The notes below the pieces were generated by a model. The model did not search any database, was not told the origin of the DNA, and saw only the letters and a list, made by a program, of their open reading frames with translations. Of a stretch of DNA of 64,000 nucleotides, positions 42,788 to 52,091 are shown in pieces. Position numbers and translations under genes: made by a program. The DNA comes from Heloderma charlesbogerti. Its lineage: Eukaryota > Chordata > Lepidosauria > Squamata > Helodermatidae. The stretch is taken from positions 558,001 to 622,000 of the forward strand of contig JANEZZ010001470.1 of the NCBI GenBank assembly GCA_026122225.1. Direction: 5' to 3'. Each line of letters begins with the position of its first letter. Position 1 is the stretch's first letter.

Positions 42788-43160
42788 AGGAGAAGGTGCT
42801 CCTTTGGCAACAGTGCTGCTGCTGCTGCCTGCACCAACCTCCTCAAACAGTGACCTCTGGGCACTGCAACTTGCCTCTGCCCTCTGCTGCACTGCTACAC
42901 AAGGATGCACTATCCAGACTGGGGGAGAGCCAGCTTGCCTACCAGTGCTGCTGCTCCCAGGAGCACCTCGCCCAGCTCTGCCCCTGCCAACAACACCCCA
43001 GAGATGCCTCATATTGGGCTTGCTTGCTTTGCCACACAGCGTAATATTATATAATTCAAATAATAGCTTTTGATATGTGTACTGCTTTGCCCACTGTTTT
43101 TGGAAATGTGGACTGTGTAATGCTCTGACGCACACTGTTTGCTTGTTCACACAGCATAAG

Positions 43161-43161
43161 C

Positions 43162-43193
<32 letters not shown>

Positions 43194-43203
43194 AGGGAGG
43201 GAG
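43161..43203. repeat. GA / GGGA microsatellite
   Basis: GA run followed by GGGA run. Source of the low-complexity SLSLSL peptides on the minus strand. Confidence 0.95.
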
Positions 43204-44029
43204 AAGAGCAAAAGAAAAGCAAACACTAAACTACAGGCAGGAGGGGCACTTCCCAACAGAAGAGAAAAGGGGTTTTTTGTTTGTTTGTTTTTAGGGGAAA
43301 GAGATCAAAAATAGGAAGGGAAGGATACATGACTTGAGAAGGGAGGGAGGGAAGGCAAGAACAAGGACAAGAAAGTACGAGAGAGAGAGAGAGAATCAAA
43401 GTAAGGGCAAACTAATGGTTGAGAGAGAGAATTGAGAAGGTGGGTTGGGGCTGCTAAGCAACTAGAGTGACATTTTCTGGTTTTTTAAATGAACAAACAA
43501 GAAGAATGAAAGATAAAACCTATTACAGAAGGGTGGGGTGGGGTGGGGTGGGAGACATTAGACCCAGAGAGAAAACTCTAGCACTAAATGTTTGGTTTTT
43601 TAAATAAAGACTCTACAAAAGAAAGAAAGAGAATTCAATTTGGAAGGAAGAACAGCAGTAGTACAACAAACACAGACACACCTCTAGCCAAATAACTTCA
43701 GACAGATCCCTCTCCGCAGTAACACCACCTCTCCCAGAATGAGCAAACACAGCTTCCCCCGTGCTCCTCCATCACTGTCACTGATTGAAGACTGCTGGGT
43801 TACATTCAGCCCTAATTGGGCAACTAGATTTGCCATTCACCAAAGCTCCCTGCCTCCTCCTCCTCCTCCTCCTCTTCTACCCTTCCCCCCTCCTCTTCTG
43901 CCTGTCCTAGATCCCTCTCAAATTGATACATTTGGAGCCAGCCTGTTTGGGCTGCTCACAAAGCATCAAAAAAGCTATGAATCTCTGAGGTGGACAAGGT
44001 GCCTCATGGATGAGCCACTTCATTTCAGG

Positions 44030-44719
44030 TAGGGGTGTACAAAACCCTGCTTACCTGGCTCCGCCGGGTTCTGCAGGTGGGGGGAGGCGATCTGTTCCTC
44101 CCCCTGGAATCCTCAACGGGGGGGGAGGTGATCTGTTCCTCCCCCCCGGAATCCTGCCTGGCCGGCTCCGCTCTGCGGCCAGGCCGCGGAGCCACCAGCT
44201 GGGCCAACCCGCAGTGGGGCCTCCAGCCACTGCCAGGCTGGTGCGGACACAAATGGCGTCCTGAGTAGGGGATGCCATTTGCGTCCCTATGGTAGCCCGT
44301 GATAGGCTACGTAAATATTTACGTAGCCGATCATGGCTAAAGCAGGGACACAAATGGCGTCCCCTACACCATTTGCATTCCCATTTTATAAAACAGATAA
44401 AACGGGAACGCAAATGGTGTAGGGGATGCCATTTGCGTCCCTGCTTTAGCTGTGATAGGCTACGTAAATATTTATGTAGCCTATGACGGGCTACCATAGG
44501 GACGCAAATGGCGTCCCCTACTCAGGACGCCATTTGCGTCTGCAGCAGCCCGGCAGCAGCCAGAGCCGCTGCCGCTGCCACCGGAGCCGAAGCCGCAGCT
44601 GGAGCCGCAGCCAGGTAGGCTCCGTTTCGCAGGGCTTTCGCGGGGTGGAGGGGCGGGGGGCTGGAATTCACTGGAATTCGGCCCCACGGGATCCGTGGCG
44701 GAATTCTCTAACATCCCTA
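44030..44719. mobile_element. Palindromic hAT-like foldback element, copy G
   Basis: 690 bp, TAGGGGTGT ... ACATCCCTA, with perfect 8-bp duplication ATTTCAGG (44022-44029 and 44720-44727). The core is nearly symmetrical about 44393. GACACAAATGGCGTCC, the GTGATAGGCTACGTAAAT / ATTTACGTAGCC hairpin (44299-44337) and GCAGGGACACAAATGGCGTC are mirrored through 44400-44540. Both shoulders read outward as frames starting MASPTQDAIC that stay open to donor-like sites: AGGTAAGC on minus (44055-44048) and AGGTAGGC on plus (44613-44620). Confidence 0.92.
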
Positions 44720-44841
44720 ATTTCAGGGCACCTCGGTGCTGTTCTGAACCACCTCATACACGCCGAGGCACCTCTGAATCAGCCAACTTCACCTCATTAA
44801 TTGGGCTTCAGACTGAAGCGGTGCACAGCCCTAGTTTAATG

Positions 44842-44997
44842 CAATCTTGGGCAGCTGAGCAAAGGGGACTAAGATATGTTCAATGAAGCTTAGATCTTGA
44901 TCCAAGGCAATTGATGACCTGTTCTGTTATTTCAAAACTAAGTTCATAACTGGGAGATTATGTCCTTATTTGCTACAGTAACAGAGGCTACATATTA
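44842..44997. other. Short unique stretch
   Basis: Flank between the hAT element and the next MITE. Nothing recognised. Confidence 0.4.
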
Positions 44998-45005
44998 CCA
45001 TAGAG

Positions 45006-45137
45006 CAGGAGTAGGAACCCTGTGGCTCTCCAGATGTTGTTGAACTCTCATCAGCCCCAGTCAGCATGGCCAATGGTCAGGGATGATAGAAGTGGTATTC
45101 CAACAACATCTGGAGGGGCACAGATTCACCACCCCTG
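45006..45137. mobile_element. Short hAT-like palindromic MITE with perfect 8-bp duplication
   Basis: Starts CAGGAGTAGGAACCC and ends CACCACCCCTG. CCATAGAG occurs at 44998-45005 and 45138-45145. 132 bp, arms carrying CTCCAGATGTTGTTG / CAACAACATCTGGAG. Confidence 0.9.
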
Positions 45138-45145
45138 CCATAGAG

Positions 45146-46154
45146 AAAAGGAGGTTCATGACACCACACCTGGATTCTGCCAGTATCATATTACCAATGC
45201 AAATAAAAATTATTGATCTCAGATTTATAGCACACACCCAAACCAGTAGTGCTATGCATTTTTAGAAAGGGTATTTTACTCTAATCATGGTTCATTTTTC
45301 TTGATAATCAAGAGAGCTCTCATTCCATTTTTCTCCCATAGGTAATCACCTAGGCAGATTTTGTTATATAAATTGCTTGGGTTTTGTAACTCATTTGAAG
45401 GTTTCTGAATTATTTTCATTCCTTGTGTGTGTGTCTCCTCCCGCTAAACTTTCTATTTATGAAATTTATTCTTCCACACATTTATAAATAACCAAGTTAA
45501 CCTGAATTCTGCAGGCCACCATGTCCACACTCCAGGAAGCAAAACCAGGCTTCCAAACATCATTTTCCATTTCTTAACTCATGTCGAAATTGCTGTCCTG
45601 CAGTTCACAGCTCTGCATGGATTCCTGAATCTCTCTGACCTCATTCTGCTTTTTCTGTATTTCCCCCCCTTTGCCAGCCCATTCTTCTTCTTCTGCTTGC
45701 TCTGTCCATGTCACCCTTGGAAGTGATTAACTCATTCGTTCTGCCTCAGTTAACTAGAATACCTCTCTATACTCTTATCAGTTGGCCTTCCTTATAATAT
45801 TGCTTCCCCTGTCCCCTCTGCCTGTCTCTCTTACAGATCAGTCCAATAATCTCACTTTGGCAGCAGCCCACTTGCACCAGTGTAATGTCAGCATAGCTTA
45901 GTTCAGATCCTATGAACTCTCAGCAGAAAAGCTGAGAAGAAAATGACAGTGTCAAAAAGAAGAGAGAACGTAACAGCAATGACAGCCGCTCCCCCAGCAT
46001 CCATGGCAACACCACTAACACCCTCATGTCAGCCAGGCATGGAAGGAGCGGCAGAGTCAGTCAGAATCCTAGGTCCGATTGCTGTGGTGGGGGAGAAGTG
46101 GGGGTAAGAGGTTTTTCGCTCCCCATTGACTTCAGTGGCATTTTAACTTATACC
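45146..46154. other. No recognisable gene
   Basis: AT-rich then mixed unique-looking sequence. No exon, LINE motif or palindrome recognised. Confidence 0.4.
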
Positions 46155-46289
46155 AGGGGTAGGTAACCCAGTGCCCTCCAGTTGTTTTGGACTACAACTT
46201 CCACCATCCCCAGCCAGCATGGACCATGGTCAGCAGCTATGGGAGTTGTAATCCAAAACTTCTGGGGGGCACCAGGTTCCCTACTCCTG
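46155..46289. repeat. Short hAT-like palindromic MITE
   Basis: CAGGGGTAGGTAACCC ... GGTTCCCTACTCCTG. Flanks ACTTATAC and ATTTACAC match at 6 of 8 positions, a probable aged target duplication. Confidence 0.75.
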
Positions 46290-46349
46290 ATTTACACCGT
46301 CTCTCTTGTTGACAAGATCAGCCTCAGATGGCCTTCTCTCTGTCCCATC

Positions 46350-46655
46350 AGCCAGGACAGCTAGACTGGTGGGGACGAGGGAGAGGGCCTTCTCTGTGGT
46401 GGCCCCCACTCTGTGGAACTCCCTCCCTAGGGAACTCCGTCATGCCCCCTCTTTAATGAGCTTCCGTCGTGCATTAAAAACGTGGTTGTTCAGGCAGGCA
46501 TTTGGGGTGGGTTAGGGTATTTTTTTTAAAAAAAATTTATGGTAAAATTTTATTGTTTTAAATTGTTTTATGGGGGTTGTACATCGCCCAGAGTGGCTGG
46601 GTGACCAGCCAGATGGGCGATTAATAAATTTAATAAATAAATAAAAATAAATAAA
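46350..46655 (+). repeat. L2-type LINE 3' end
   Basis: Encodes RAFSVVAPTLWNSLPRELR and FRRALKTWLFRQAFG, the L2 ORF2 C-terminus, then the TCGCCCAGAGTGGCTGGGTG tail and AATAAATAAA. Nearly identical to 37455-37765. Confidence 0.85.
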
Positions 46656-47756
46656 TTGACATAATATAAAGCTGGTGTAGGGCATGAATGTGGTCTGAGG
46701 GAGTTTAGGTTTAGATTTAAGCTCCTTCCCCAGGATATGCCCCCAGTACTAGCCATATCTGCCTCTTTTTGCTAACCAAGATGGGGGGATAGACTGGTAC
46801 ATCCCAGCAAGCTGCTGGTGTAGAGTACAGGTGATCTCCAGAGACACCCCCTCCCACAATCCCTGGCTCTACCTGGGCCTGGCTGAGCTGCACTGGCTAC
46901 TTTCTACATTCGATGCAGCTCTTCAGAGACTGCCTGCCCGCCTGCCCTCTGGATCAACCTGAGAAGATCCTCAGGGTGAGGCAGAACCAGAAGGGAGTGG
47001 CTGCTCCAGAGGGCCCCACTGGTTGCTCTCCCCCTGCAGCATTTGCTGCCGCGGGAGAGTGGGGCTCTCTGAGCTCTCTGGAGCACCTGCTGATGTACTG
47101 CCAGGCCAGGCAGCAGCTCCAGTGAGCACCGTCAGCTCTGCTCTCCTCCAGGGCTCTCCAGAGCACCAGCCTGCCTGGCAGCACCTGCCCAGGGCCCCCC
47201 CCCCAGGTGGGAGCCTCTGGTGGTGGTGCAGAAGCCCGAAGCTCAATGCTCCTCCTGCTCTACTACCTGAGGCAGGGTCTTTGCCCCAGTTCATGGGACG
47301 GCTGGCCCTGGTAGAAGCGTTGGCCTTTGGTTGGATCCTGCTGAGCGTTTCCTCATTATTCAGCAGCTGTAAAACAGAAGATGGCAGGGATTTATTTATT
47401 TTTAAAGGCATTTTAACAATGCAGCTCTGCGGTGTTAGTGCAAATAAGCTGGTGCCAGCCTGTATTAAAATAACCTCGGCAGCTTACTGCTCTCTCAGCC
47501 TGTCATCTAAATCAGCATAGCTGGATTGTGATGTTTCCTTTCCTTGCTCAGTTTTGCACGTGTAACCCATGGTAATGCTGGCATTGTCCTTGACAAATTA
47601 GAAGCTTTATCATGCAATCCTTCTGTCCCCAAATCTGCACTTTGGCCTTAATGAAGTAAAACTTGGGGCTGCTGCTTCTTGTGTTGTGTTTTTGAACTTC
47701 AGGAGTACTCCTGCCCACCATTCCTAAGCTATACTGTACAAAATACGTGAAGGGAA
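46656..47756. other. GC-richer sequence with overlapping frames, no gene recognised
   Basis: Frames of up to 165 codons overlap on both strands at 46900-47520. They lack any domain I know and use the same GC-rich DNA in several frames, so coding is unlikely. Possibly decayed repeat. Confidence 0.35.
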
Positions 47757-48095
47757 GGGCCCTAGCTCAGTGGTAGAGCACCTGGTTTGAATGCAAAAAA
47801 GGTTCCAAGTCTAGTCCCTGGCAGCTCCAGGTAAGGATGGAAAAATCTCCTCCCTGAAACTCTGCAGGCCCTGTAAACATTATTGAGCTAGAATCAGCCT
47901 TCCCCAACCTGGTGCCATCTAAATGTTTTGGACTACAACTCCCAGCATTCCTGACTATTGCTGTGTGAGATGGACCTGATGGAAGTTGAAGACCACAACA
48001 TCTGGAGGGCACCTGGTTGGGGAAGGCAGAGCTAGATGGACCAATGGCCTAACTCAGTCAACGTAGCTTCCTCTATTCCTATGAAAGAAAGAATG
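47757..48095 (+). repeat. tRNA-derived SINE with inserted MITE
   Basis: The head CCCTAGCTCAGTGGTAGAGC is a tRNA-like A-box region and AAGTCTAGTCCC a degenerate B box. The 3' half (GATGGACCAATGGCCTAACT, GTAGCTTCCTC) resumes after a MITE at 47893-48028. Confidence 0.75.
47893..48028. mobile_element. Short hAT-like palindromic MITE inside the SINE
   Basis: Arms TTCCCCAACCTGGTGCC and GGCACCTGGTTGGGGAA. GAGCTAGA occurs on both sides (47885-47892 and 48029-48036), a perfect 8-bp direct repeat. Confidence 0.85.
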
Positions 48096-48168
48096 CAGAA
48101 CCTAAATTGGTCATGTGCAAGGCTGTATCCACCTCATAAGGTTTTGGTAGTGTGCCACAAGTAGACTA

Positions 48169-48245
48169 GGGGTGGGGAACCTGTAGCCCTCCAGATGTTG
48201 TTGGACTACAACTCCCACTATCCCCAACTATTGGCCATGCTGGGT
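48169..48245. repeat. Half copy of the short palindromic MITE
   Basis: GGGGTGGGGAACCTGTAGCC then CTCCAGATGTTGTTGGACTA. The other arm is missing. Confidence 0.65.
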
Positions 48246-48336
48246 CCCCTCAGTCCCATCCAGAGAGACACAGGTCCCCCATCTTTGAACTAGATGCTAT
48301 GCAGCATGTGCCCACATTGAATCCAGTACGTTCAAA

Positions 48337-48618
48337 CAGGGCCGGCCCTACCATTAGGCAGAGTGAAGCAGTCGCTTCAGGTGGCAGATGCTGGGAGGCA
48401 GCAGCAAGGTGTTGGAGGAGAGAGCTGTGGGGTCATGTAACTTGCCCTGTGCCCCCTGTGCTAGCTTGCTGCCTTCAGGGGTGGTGGAGGGTACTGTCCC
48501 ACCGCCAGTGTCAAAGGGAGGGTCAACTGCCAGTCTGGTTGGCTTTTGTACATGGAATGGGGGAGGGGTGCCATCTTGTCCTTTGCTTTGAGCAGCAAAA
48601 TGTCTTGGGCCAGCCCTA
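48337..48618. mobile_element. hAT-like MITE of the CAGGGCCGG type
   Basis: Begins CAGGGCCGGCCCTACC and ends GGGCCAGCCCTA. GTTCAAA occurs just before (48330-48336) and just after (48619-48625), a 7-bp direct repeat that may be an 8-bp duplication with one change. No coding capacity. Confidence 0.65.
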
Positions 48619-48625
48619 GTTCAAA

Positions 48626-49801
48626 ACTCCTGTTCATCATTTCCATCTGGAGTTATGAGCAGTGCTGTTCCGGTCAACCAGTTCCATCTGTTTTTTCAGG
48701 CTGAAAAAAATAAAACCAAAAATAGAAGGCATTTTCACCGTCTGACTCCCCAAGGTAGAAATCTGTACTGAAATTAATGCTTTTGATGAAACTTTGGGAT
48801 GGATGACCTGTCTTGACTCTTACATCTGTCTTCCTCATTATCTTTCCAAATGTTTCTCTCTTGGAAATCATGCTAATGAGTTAATACTCCTTTCAAGACC
48901 TTTTCTTCTTCTTCTCTGCCACCAAAATGCATTAGCACCTTTGTGCTAGGCTTCCAGGAGGAGCTGTACAGAGACATTAGATACATAAATGTACTCATCC
49001 TTTCAGTCAAATAGCATAAACAGGCTTTGGTATGGAAATGGCTAATGATCCAATCAGTAGAACATATTCCAAATTAGGTTTCTAATAGATAAGTACTGGG
49101 CCCAGGCTTATGTTGTAATTATACCACTGGAGAAAAGGTTCAGTTTTATGAGACAATCGCTTTGTGTTGTCGGTGGTCTGATGGAGGAGTATACACTTTA
49201 TCATTTGCATTTCTAGTGCTAGCAAAATTCTTTGGATGGGTAATCTCCCCCAATCTTATCATGCCCAACTAGATACTTACATGTGACTATTTGCACCAGA
49301 ATGTGCATGGGAATCCAGCAACAGTTGGGCACTTTTAAGACCCACTGATTTCAGTGTCAAAAATGTAAAGATATGCTTAACTCTTCCATTGTAATCAATG
49401 GGATTTGAAACTGTTTCACTTTGAGTGGATCATTCCCATAGTTTGCACCCCTAATACAATGGGGCAAGCTAATTTTTTGAAGGATTGTCAAAGAAGGGTT
49501 GTCAAAGAAGCCTGCAACCGATTCAAATGAGTTCAGATATCGATTAATCCAGCCCATGGATTCCACAGCAGACTGGCTTTTCCTGAGTTACACAGATTCC
49601 ACAAACTTGTGGACCTTTTTTGTTTTTTTAAACCTTTCTGGAACTTTATGCAAATTTAGGTGTAGAAAAATACGTAAAATAAAAAAAACCCAGCCAAAAA
49701 TGCACATTTCCCCATAGGTTAAAGCATGAAAATGCACATTTGGGCGGGGGAGCGGGGATTTGCACATTTTTGCAAGTGTGAAATAAGGTGAATGGCAGTT
49801 A
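48626..49801. other. Unique sequence, candidate conserved noncoding segment
   Basis: Repeat-free as far as I can see, AT-rich around 48860-49200. No convincing frame. Composition only. Confidence 0.3.
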
Positions 49802-49809
49802 GGAAAGGG

Positions 49810-50749
49810 TAGGGGTGGACGAAAGTCACTTACCTGTCCTCGAAGGACGTTCGCGGTGGGGGGGAGGCGCTTCGCTGGTCCCCCCGCGAAGTTCCGGCCA
49901 GGGGGGGGAGGCTTCCCGCCTCGGCCCGGCCGAAATTCAGGCCGGGGGGGAGGCTTCCCGCCTCGGCCCAGCCGAAATTCAGGCCGGGGAGGAGGCTTCC
50001 CGCCTCACCCGGCCGCGAACGCGGAAGTTTTTTGTTTTTTGTTTAAACGCCCCCTGATAGGCTACGTGACGATTCACGTAGCCTATCATGGCTAGATCTG
50101 CAAAGTCAGCCGTGATAGGCTACGTCAATCGTCACGTAGCCTATCACAGGTGACTTAAAAAAAAAAAAAAAAGTGCGTACGCTAATGGCGGCCCCCATAG
50201 GAAGCCGCCATTCGCGTTCCTTATTTAGTCGCTGTAGTCTACGTAAATGTTTAAATTTTTTTTAAAAATTAAAAAATATTTTTGCCGTAGTCTACGTAAA
50301 TCTTTACGTAGACTACAGCGACCAAATAAGGAACGAGAATGGCGGCTCCCTATGGGGGCCGCCATTATCCGTACACACTTTTTTTTTTTTTTTTAAGTCA
50401 CCCGTGATAGGCTACGTGACGATTGACGTAGCCTATCATGGCTGACTTTGCAAATCTAGCCGTGATAGGCTTATCAGGGGGCGTTTTTTTTTTTTTTTCT
50501 TTCATTGCAATGGCGGCGGCGGCAGCTGGTCGAAAGACCGGCTGCTGCTCCCTCCCCGCTCGAACACCCGCCGAACCGGCTGCCGGACCTGCCGCCGGGA
50601 GGGACATTCGGCGAAGGTAAGTCCTGTCCCGGGGGGGGTGCAGGGTGTGGGGGGGTGCGGAGGATTTCTCCCCGAAACTTGTTCGGGGGGCCAAACACGT
50701 TGGCACTCGGCCCCCTGAAGTTTCGGGGAGAAATTCTCCGCCAACCCTA
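49810..50749. mobile_element. Palindromic hAT-like foldback element, copy F
   Basis: 940 bp, TAGGGGTGG ... CCAACCCTA, with perfect 8-bp duplication GGAAAGGG (49802-49809 and 50750-50757). Same subfamily as copy A but inverted. GTGATAGGCTACG hairpins lie at 50051-50092 and 50110-50152 on the left and at 50401-50443 on the right, with a truncated one at 50458. An AT-rich stretch (50250-50282) replaces part of the core. The left shoulder has three diverged GGCGAGGCTTCCCGCC-type tandem units. The right shoulder reads MAAAAAGRKTG and stays open to AGGTAAGT (50615-50622). The left donor is reverse ACTTACCT (49828-49835). Confidence 0.92.
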
Positions 50750-50824
50750 GGAAAGGGATCGATTTTCTTCAGGACCAGACCACAAGGGGGAAGGGCTAAA
50801 CTCCCTCCTCTCAGACTATGGTCC

Positions 50825-51050
50825 TGAATATAAGAACATCAGAGCAGCCATACTGGGTATGACCAAAGGCCCATCTAGTCCAGCAATCTGTTCCCACAAT
50901 GGTGAACCAGATGCCCATAGGAAGCCCAAAAGCAGGACATGAAGGCAAGAGCATCTTCCCACCTGTGTTCCCCAGCAACCCATTAACAGAAATATCTTGC
51001 CTTGGATCCTGGAGATAATACATAGCTATTAGCTGCTATTTAAACTTTAA
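50825..51050 (-). repeat. CR1/L3-like LINE tail, reverse
   Basis: AAGGCCCATCTAGTCCAGCA, GATGCCCATAGGAAGCCC and GTGTTCCCCAGCAACC match 35558-35790. Confidence 0.7.
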
Positions 51051-51849
51051 AAAATGATATTAGCTTGATTCATGCATTTAATGTTTCATCTAATTTGGCC
51101 CTGAATAGCAGCTCTGCAGAACACTTTCTAGGATTTGGGGATGGCCTACAATGAAATTGTATTCAAAACAGACTAAAGAAGAGCATTCTCAACACCCACA
51201 ACTATAAGAAGGAATGTGTATTTTCATACCCAAGTTCTTTAGAAATGGAGGCATTCTTGACAGTCCTCAGAGCCACACAACCCCCCACTCAGCTGGCCCT
51301 GGATGGTTCCTGAACATTGGTAGACAGCTGCCCCCCAATCCTTTCTCCTGGCACCTCACTCTCCCTGGGCTAGCTGGGAGGGGGGCAGTGATTATTCCAC
51401 TGAGGTCCAATCCATTTGCCTACTTTCATCAACATTCAGTAGTGGACTCTGAGACAAGAAATTTCTGGATTTCTGAATCCAGAAATGTGCCGGTGGAAGG
51501 GAGCTGAAGAACATTACTTTCCTCACCAGTGCTTTCCCTAGCACCCTCCAATCCTCTAAAGGCTCTCCCAAGGGTCAAGGAACCCTGTTGAATGGGTTGA
51601 TTTCTATGGGTGCGGGGGGCTGAGGGGAAGGGGGGTTTGCCAAAACGTGAACAGAGGCACCTTCCATCAGTGGGAGTTCCACTTATGGAAGATACCTCCG
51701 CTTGATTTTTTGTTATCTCCCCCTTCACACTCGGCCTCCTACACCACAGCCCACCCATTCAGCATAGCCCCCTGACCCTTTGGGGGGCTCAGGGGACTGC
51801 CAGAAGGAGGAATGGCAGGAAAATCACATACCACCAGCCACCTTCTGCC
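51051..51849. other. No recognisable feature
   Basis: Unique-looking sequence with overlapping short frames. Nothing supports a gene. Confidence 0.4.
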
Positions 51850-52026
51850 AGTGTATCTCTGGATCCAGGCCAAAATGTCTGTCTAGGTGAATGATTTTGA
51901 CATTAACCAATATGACTGTTCCTATATTCTTACTGGATTTACCCAATGGATTTGCTGGTGTGTTTCTGCATCCAAGCCAACACTCTTGTCTAGGTGAGTG
52001 ATTTTGATGTTTAGTATGCTGTTCTT
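51850..52026 (+). repeat. Diverged tandem duplication flanking BovB copy 2
   Basis: A unit of about 110 bases (51850-51957) is followed by a second copy (51958-52026) that resumes after the BovB at 55515-55540. Shared words are GTCTAGGTGARTGATTTTGA and TATTCTTACTGGATTTACCC. Confidence 0.7.
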
Positions 52027-52091
52027 CCCCTTCATGGATCACTGCCTTGTTGTGGCGAAGGGGCTTGCGTAACTCAGTGAAGCCATAAGCT

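Larger units (their letters stand above)
40865..44833 (-). mobile_element. hAT (Ac-type) DNA transposon, internally deleted, host of two foldback elements
   Basis: Termini TAGTGCTATGCAC (left) and, read inward from the right, TAGGGCTGTGCAC agree at 11 of 13 positions. A perfect 8-bp duplication (GTTTAATG) flanks the 3969-bp block. On the minus strand at 41423-41971 a remnant of a BED zinc finger lies where a hAT transposase begins. No catalytic or dimerisation region is seen between it and the left end, so the element is a deletion derivative. Foldback copies E and G are inserted in it, making it older than they are. A GA tract (43161-43203) and tandem repeats (41060-41360) add length. Confidence 0.85.

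Noticed and set aside
43056..43256. A Ser/Leu-rich minus-strand peptide resembling a signal sequence
   Set aside because: It is the translation of a GA/GGGA microsatellite.
46911..47520. A 165-codon plus-strand gene
   Set aside because: Frames of similar length overlap it on both strands in GC-rich DNA, with no domain recognised and no splice context.
47757..47830. tRNA gene
   Set aside because: A and B boxes are present but the cloverleaf is not maintained, and the body continues into a known SINE structure. The same applies at 22236, 53560 and 56633.
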